Shown: piece by piece, positions 59,401-64,000 of the stretch
Layout: every line of letters starts with the position of its first letter
Numbering within the stretch: the first letter of the stretch is position 1
Assembly: GCF_013388945.1 (NCBI RefSeq)
Contig: NZ_JACAEH010000004.1
Coordinates: forward strand, 124,001 to 188,000
Direction of reading: 5' to 3'
Length of the DNA stretch: 64,000 nucleotides
Origin: Nitrososphaera sp.
Lineage (GTDB): Archaea > Thermoproteota > Nitrososphaeria > Nitrososphaerales > Nitrososphaeraceae
Translations under genes and position numbers: made by a program
Notes under the pieces: model-generated
Databases searched by the model: none
Told to the model about the DNA's origin: nothing
Seen by the model: only the letters and a program-made list of their open reading frames with translations

Positions 59401-62400
59401 ATGGCTAGGAAATTTGCAATCTCAATAGCAATTGTACTGATCGTGGGGGCTATACTGCCAAGCTTGCCGCAGAATGCTTTTGCCACGCCGCCTGCAATCA
59501 TCATACTGCCAAGCTTGCCGCAGAATGCTTTTGACAACCTGACCCCAAACACCATTCAGGACCTCTATGAAAGTTCTCTGTCTGACGGAGATATCATATT
59601 CGTGGACAAAAATGAGGCAGAGGTCAAGCTTCCGATCATAGTTTATCCGGCTTCTAGCGTAACAATGTCGCAATTCCCCGGCGCTAAACTTGAAGCTAGA
59701 CCGGGAGCGTACCCTGTGTCAGTTGGCGTGTTCCAATTCAGCTGGCTCGTTGACAATGTGGTCATTTCTGATCCTAACACGCCGGCGATGTACGGCGTGA
59801 CTTTTACCGCAAAAAACGGCAATGAAGTTGCAGCAAAAAGCATCCTGATAGGAGTGGAGAGCAACCTGCGCGCCGCATTGTCACTTGACAGGACGGGATA
59901 CTCTGCCGGCGAAAACGCCACCATCACGGTCAGGGATCCGCATGCAAATAGAAACGCCTTTGCCGTTGACACTACTGTGGCCGAAGTTCGGTTCCACGGT
60001 CCGGGGACGCAATGGGAAAGTGTCACACTTACCGAAAGCCCCGACGACCCCGACGTGTTTGTGGGCAAGTTCACCGTCGGAAATGCAAACAGGTTATTCG
60101 TGCGGTACGGCAACGCGGATCCGGTCGACGCGGAGATTGGGAGATTCATCGCGTTTGACCAGAGCGTGTACCACGTGGGCGAAAGTGCAAAAATCACGCT
60201 GCGTGACGACAGGGTGAATCAGAGACTGGCCGAGGTTGATACGATACAGGTTACCGTTTCAAGCGGCACGCAGAGCATCCAGGTTCCGCTTTCTGAGACG
60301 AATATCAGTTCAGGGGTATTCGAAGGATACGTGCGGCTTGGCTCTGGCAGTGATGTTTCCATTCCCTTGCTGCAGGTGCTCCAGAACACCGGCGCAATTA
60401 GCGACAGGCTCGTAGTCACGCTCGGAGACCACGTTGCCAGAGCCAGTGTCATCGAGCCCCGGTTCGAGGTCAACCACAGCATCAGCGCAACCAGGGACAC
60501 AGACCTTGCTACCATAACGCTTGCTGACAAGAGCCGCAACCTTGACAGCAACGCAAGGGACACCGTCGAGGTTACAGTTTCAAGTGGCGGCTCGTCCATC
60601 GTGAACAGGCTTGTCGAGACGGGACGGGATACGGGCGTCTTTTGGAGCGCCAACAAGATAGTGCTCACAAGCGACCATGCCTTGGCTTCCGGATCGCCGC
60701 AGCATTCGCTGGTTGTCCAGGGCAACGTCATAGACGCGTCCTACCCCTCTATCCCGTCATCGCCCGGGAACAGCGCAAGCTTTCCGGTACAAGTCGAGCC
60801 TGCTCCTGTGGTCCCAGACAGGCTCAGAGGGATTGGAACGGATGGTTCGTCCCCCTTTCCCGGCGAGCCGATTTTCCCTGGAATTGTTCTTATCGAATGC
60901 AGTCAAATAGATCTGGATGGAGACGGCCTGCCTGATGGGGACGGCGACCTGGATGGAGACGGATTGTGCGATTCATGGGAACCCGGCAGCGGACCCCTGC
61001 GGATCCAGTACCCGTACGGAGGCGCTACCCACACATTCCATTCCAGCTGCACCCCAGAGTGTCCAAGCAGGTATACCAAAGATGTCTTTGTGGAAATAGA
61101 CTATGACCCCAATTACGCCCCCAATCAGCTTGCGCTGAATTATGTCATGGACAGGTTCAACCTCGCGCCTGTAGAGAATCCTGAATCAAGTGGCATCAAG
61201 CTTCACAACATATTGAGCGACCCCCTAGAGCCCCAGGATGTGCGCGAACTGACGTACATCTGGACAAAACATGAAGAACCCGGCGTGCAGGATCCGGCCG
61301 ATTCGTACACGGAGATCAAGAGCAAGTACTTTGGCATAAGCCATCCCAACCCCGCCGTTAAATTCCACCTTTCGGGCGAGCCGGAAAAGACTATGGCGTG
61401 GGCAAATGCGGTGCACTATTCATTGTGGATAAACAAGCAGCAGCACGCCCAGGGGTCGTCAGGCATAGCCGAAGTTGTCGGCAACGACATTATCGTGTCG
61501 CTTGGAAGCTTTACTCCCTACCCGATTGCTGTTGATAAGCAGCAGGGAACTTACATGCACGAGCTTGGGCACAACCTCGGGCTGGGGCACGGCGGCGCGC
61601 TTGTTCACACAGACAACAGCATAAACTGCAAGCCAAACTACCTGAGCTTGATGAGTTACTCGAGGCAGATGACCACTTACACAGGAAACAACCAGGATTA
61701 TTCCCGTGAAAACTGGCCGGCCAGCTTGAGCTTGAATGTAGGGAATCTGGACGAACACGTTCCTTCTGGAACGGCACTCCCTTACGAGCAGATAGTTTAT
61801 GGGGTTGGACCTATAACACCGACATCGCAGTACACATTCGACAATAATGCGAACGATGTCGTGAGTTCGAACAACCTTGACCTCAGGGGAAATCCGACTC
61901 CGGCTTTTGGCAGCTCTGGACCTTACGGGAGTTATATCATGTTCGATGGCTTGACCCAATCTGCGCAGGCAACCAACAATTCAGTCTATGATGTTGCAAT
62001 GCAGGATTTCTGGATGGCCGGGATGTTTTACAAGACTGGCGATAACCCCGGAGACGAATTGATTGTACATAAAGCAGCAACTAATGAAGGCAGTTATGCG
62101 CTCTTCATCAATCCTTCCAACATCCTGCGTGCGGTAATATCAGATGGAACACTGGAAATTCAAACTGGCGGGACAACCATCTCGCCAAATGCATGGTATA
62201 TCTGGGGTGTCAGCTATGAGCGCGGAAGCAGAATGACATTATACCTATACAATGTTTCAACTTCAACTCTTACGGCTGACTCTGCATATATCTGGCTAGT
62301 TAGATCTGCAACAAATAGTGGCAAGTTTACAGTGGCCAGCACTTCCGCTACCCCCGGCAGTTTCTTCCCAGGCTACATGGACAACCTCATCCCGCCACAG

Positions 62401-64000
62401 ATGGACAGCAAGCTCTCTCTGAACAGGTTCTACCGTCTAATCAGTCAGTTTATCTTTGGCACCGAGAACACTTACATTCCTGTTCCCATCGATCCCAGCA
62501 CAACATGGATAGACTGGAACGGAAACGACGTTCCTGACGTAGCTGCCAACGACATAACTGATATTGGCATCCAGGGATGTACTCCTTCTTCAAACCAGTT
62601 TGACCGTGCGATTCCCCTCCGTGACCACAATGACTGGCGGGATATCGTTGCAAGCTTGAACTTTAGATCCGCAAATCCAGCAGCGGTGTCAACCGGCTCG
62701 GCTATTCTGACGCATGGTCTGGCCATAAACGATCTGGTGGACTTTAGAAAGAACGGCATTTATGCCATCGACGCGGCAATCCAGAATATTGGCAACAGCT
62801 ACTTTAACGGCTCTGCGGAGATCATCAAGGCGAATTACAGAAAGGACCTTCTCGCGGGCGGTGGAAGCGTCCTATCGTTTGTCAGTTCCGGCGACATACA
62901 GAAGGCGGTTGCCAAGCTGGAAACAATAAGGGAGACGATGGACGGGCGGGCCGGAGGCAACCCTGCAGGGGACAAGATAAAAGTCAGCGCCCAGAACCTA
63001 GTCCTTCCCATACTGGACAACAACATAGCGGCGCTCAAATTAGAGCTGGACGCGCCCTACAAGGCTCCACACACGTTCCAGGTAAAGTCCTACTCAGGCA
63101 GCAAGGTCTACACGATAACCGGCAACTCCACCACCATCACGTCGGCGGTGAATACCTTCACGTTCAACAACGCGACAAAAACCATAGACCTCGACTTCAT
63201 AGGAAGCGGAGACGTACTCCTAGAGATTCCAAGCGAACTGGTCACGACAGTCACGGACGTTTCAAGAGCAGGACAGGAGATTGCGTTCACGTACACGAGC
63301 CCAAGCCCCACGGTCAAGGTGCTGATAAAAGATCTTCCCTACTATGCGAGATCGACTACCGTGAACGGGGGCGGCGTCGTCCAGCCGAAAAGCCCGCTGG
63401 ACGTGTCCCCGACGCAGGACGTCGGGCCCGCAGGGGAAGTCACCGTCAAGGTGTCTGACTGCGACGTCAATGCAAGCCCCAGCTTGAGGGATACAGTGAC
63501 AGGCAAGGTGGAAGTGGATACTGACAGGGGAAGCAGCGCCGACCTGACCGTAACGGAAACAGGTGCGAACACCTGCGTGTTCATCGGCACGATAACCCTG
63601 AACCCTGATTCCCACGCCGGCAGCCAGGGCTCCGGCACGGGCCATGCAACCATCAATGTGATCCCAGGCGATATCGTGAGCGTGAGGTACGAGTATGTTG
63701 AAGCGGGGACGAACACGGTCGCAGCAAGGGTATTTGAGGTCGAGAGCGAAGACCCCACGATGGAGACCGGCGCGACTATCTACACTGCAGGTGACATCAT
63801 CGGGCTAACAGTCACCGACTTTGACGCAAACACCGATCCAGCATTGTTTGACTCTATAGAGGTGAGAGTGACGTCGGACAGTGACGCCGTGGGCTTTGAC
63901 GTCATGGCAGTGGAAACAGGGCGCGACTCGGGAAGGTTTACTGCAGCCGTGCCCACGTCAACGAGTTCCAGCAGCGGATCCATCACTGTCAAGACCGGCG
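59401..64000 (+). CDS. Giant secreted metzincin-type metalloprotease (3' end outside the window)
   Basis: The frame is open from ATG 59401 to the window end: 1533 codons and still continuing. A signal peptide (AISIAIVLIVGAILPSLPQNAFA) is followed by a short tandem copy of its end. Then come beta-sandwich domains (~90-450), an Asp-rich calcium-binding run (DLDGDGLPDGDGDLDGDGL, ~505-520), and the catalytic part. HELGHNLGLGHGG (His720, Glu721, His724, His730) is the zinc motif and SLMSY (Met751) the Met-turn. A LamG/concanavalin-like domain (~869-991) and more beta domains with TVTD/SGRF motifs follow. It probably processes surface proteins outside the cell. Confidence 0.85.
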   Translation, partial: MARKFAISIAIVLIVGAILPSLPQNAFATPPAIIILPSLPQNAFDNLTPNTIQDLYESSLSDGDIIFVDKNEAEVKLPIIVYPASSVTMSQFPGAKLEARPGAYPVSVGVFQFSWLVDNVVISDPNTPAMYGVTFTAKNGNEVAAKSILIGVESNLRAALSLDRTGYSAGENATITVRDPHANRNAFAVDTTVAEVRFHGPGTQWESVTLTESPDDPDVFVGKFTVGNANRLFVRYGNADPVDAEIGRFIAFDQSVYHVGESAKITLRDDRVNQRLAEVDTIQVTVSSGTQSIQVPLSETNISSGVFEGYVRLGSGSDVSIPLLQVLQNTGAISDRLVVTLGDHVARASVIEPRFEVNHSISATRDTDLATITLADKSRNLDSNARDTVEVTVSSGGSSIVNRLVETGRDTGVFWSANKIVLTSDHALASGSPQHSLVVQGNVIDASYPSIPSSPGNSASFPVQVEPAPVVPDRLRGIGTDGSSPFPGEPIFPGIVLIECSQIDLDGDGLPDGDGDLDGDGLCDSWEPGSGPLRIQYPYGGATHTFHSSCTPECPSRYTKDVFVEIDYDPNYAPNQLALNYVMDRFNLAPVENPESSGIKLHNILSDPLEPQDVRELTYIWTKHEEPGVQDPADSYTEIKSKYFGISHPNPAVKFHLSGEPEKTMAWANAVHYSLWINKQQHAQGSSGIAEVVGNDIIVSLGSFTPYPIAVDKQQGTYMHELGHNLGLGHGGALVHTDNSINCKPNYLSLMSYSRQMTTYTGNNQDYSRENWPASLSLNVGNLDEHVPSGTALPYEQIVYGVGPITPTSQYTFDNNANDVVSSNNLDLRGNPTPAFGSSGPYGSYIMFDGLTQSAQATNNSVYDVAMQDFWMAGMFYKTGDNPGDELIVHKAATNEGSYALFINPSNILRAVISDGTLEIQTGGTTISPNAWYIWGVSYERGSRMTLYLYNVSTSTLTADSAYIWLVRSATNSGKFTVASTSATPGSFFPGYMDNLIPPQMDSKLSLNRFYRLISQFIFGTENTYIPVPIDPSTTWIDWNGNDVPDVAANDITDIGIQGCTPSSNQFDRAIPLRDHNDWRDIVASLNFRSANPAAVSTGSAILTHGLAINDLVDFRKNGIYAIDAAIQNIGNSYFNGSAEIIKANYRKDLLAGGGSVLSFVSSGDIQKAVAKLETIRETMDGRAGGNPAGDKIKVSAQNLVLPILDNNIAALKLELDAPYKAPHTFQVKSYSGSKVYTITGNSTTITSAVNTFTFNNATKTIDLDFIGSGDVLLEIPSELVTTVTDVSRAGQEIAFTYTSPSPTVKVLIKDLPYYARSTTVNGGGVVQPKSPLDVSPTQDVGPAGEVTVKVSDCDVNASPSLRDTVTGKVEVDTDRGSSADLTVTETGANTCVFIGTITLNPDSHAGSQGSGTGHATINVIPGDIVSVRYEYVEAGTNTVAARVFEVESEDPTMETGATIYTAGDIIGLTVTDFDANTDPALFDSIEVRVTSDSDAVGFDVMAVETGRDSGRFTAAVPTSTSSSSGSITVKTG
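59452..59481. repeat. 30-bp direct repeat in the metalloprotease signal peptide, copy 1
   Basis: It is identical to 59503-59532 (offset 51 bp, 17 codons). It encodes ILPSLPQNAF, the end of the signal peptide and its likely cleavage region. Confidence 0.9.
59503..59532. repeat. 30-bp direct repeat in the metalloprotease signal peptide, copy 2
   Basis: Second copy, in frame. The protein thus has two successive candidate signal-peptide ends; loss of one unit by slippage would remove exactly 17 codons. Confidence 0.9.

Overview
The window reads as chromosomal DNA of an ammonia-oxidising thaumarchaeon (Nitrososphaerota, Nitrososphaera-like). This is an inference from several traits. The polypeptides are archaeal in type: a PGI/PMI isomerase, a cis-prenyltransferase, TTG/GTG-started genes with a TATA element about 25-30 nt before the start codon, a one-domain winged-helix regulator, a PEFG-like C-terminal sorting tail and many tiny zinc-finger proteins. 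There are also very large secreted beta-rich surface proteins. No rRNA, tRNA or CRISPR array was seen.

Positions 1-19.8 kb are GC-rich core DNA. They hold a VWA surface protein, small regulators, a glutamate-racemase-like protein with both catalytic cysteines replaced by serine, a class III nucleotidyl cyclase, a 1664-residue surface protein built from 15 BNR-like repeats, an orphan TnpB, a universal stress protein, polyprenyl diphosphate synthase, NAD synthetase, a PEFG-tailed secreted protein, and a VapBC module with a palindromic operator. VapBC sits between imperfect direct repeats. The second repeat is the leftover 3' end of a paralogue of the PEFG-tailed gene.

Positions 19.9-54.5 kb are visibly more AT-rich and form one large surface-glycan island. 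Nucleotide-sugar supply comes from GalU, UDP-glucose dehydrogenase, a UDP-xylose synthase-like SDR, a UDP-ManNAc-dehydrogenase-like enzyme, PGI/PMI, SDR epimerases, a Gfo/Idh dehydrogenase and a DegT-fold enzyme whose PLP lysine is replaced by His. Assembly is by GT2 and GT4 glycosyltransferases, three polytopic GT-C-like proteins and a Wzx-type flippase. Decoration is by two FkbM and one class I methyltransferase, two radical SAM/B12-type enzymes, and a tightly coupled ATP-grasp/AsnB-like/amidohydrolase operon, which is the most unusual unit here. No oligosaccharyltransferase (AglB) and no clear phosphosugar priming transferase were recognised, so they would have to be encoded elsewhere.

Positions 54.5-64 kb return to GC-rich DNA. 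They hold a zinc-ribbon membrane protein, a second giant BNR-repeat surface protein, and an open reading frame running off the window end. This last is a giant secreted metzincin-type metalloprotease (HExxHxxGxxH plus Met-turn) with calcium-binding Asp-rich repeats and a LamG-like domain. Two proteins flanking the glycan island (18.2-19.8 kb and 55.2-59.2 kb) and the 1664-residue protein share the same two C-terminal modules. This suggests a common way of attaching to, or being displayed in, the glycan-decorated cell envelope.
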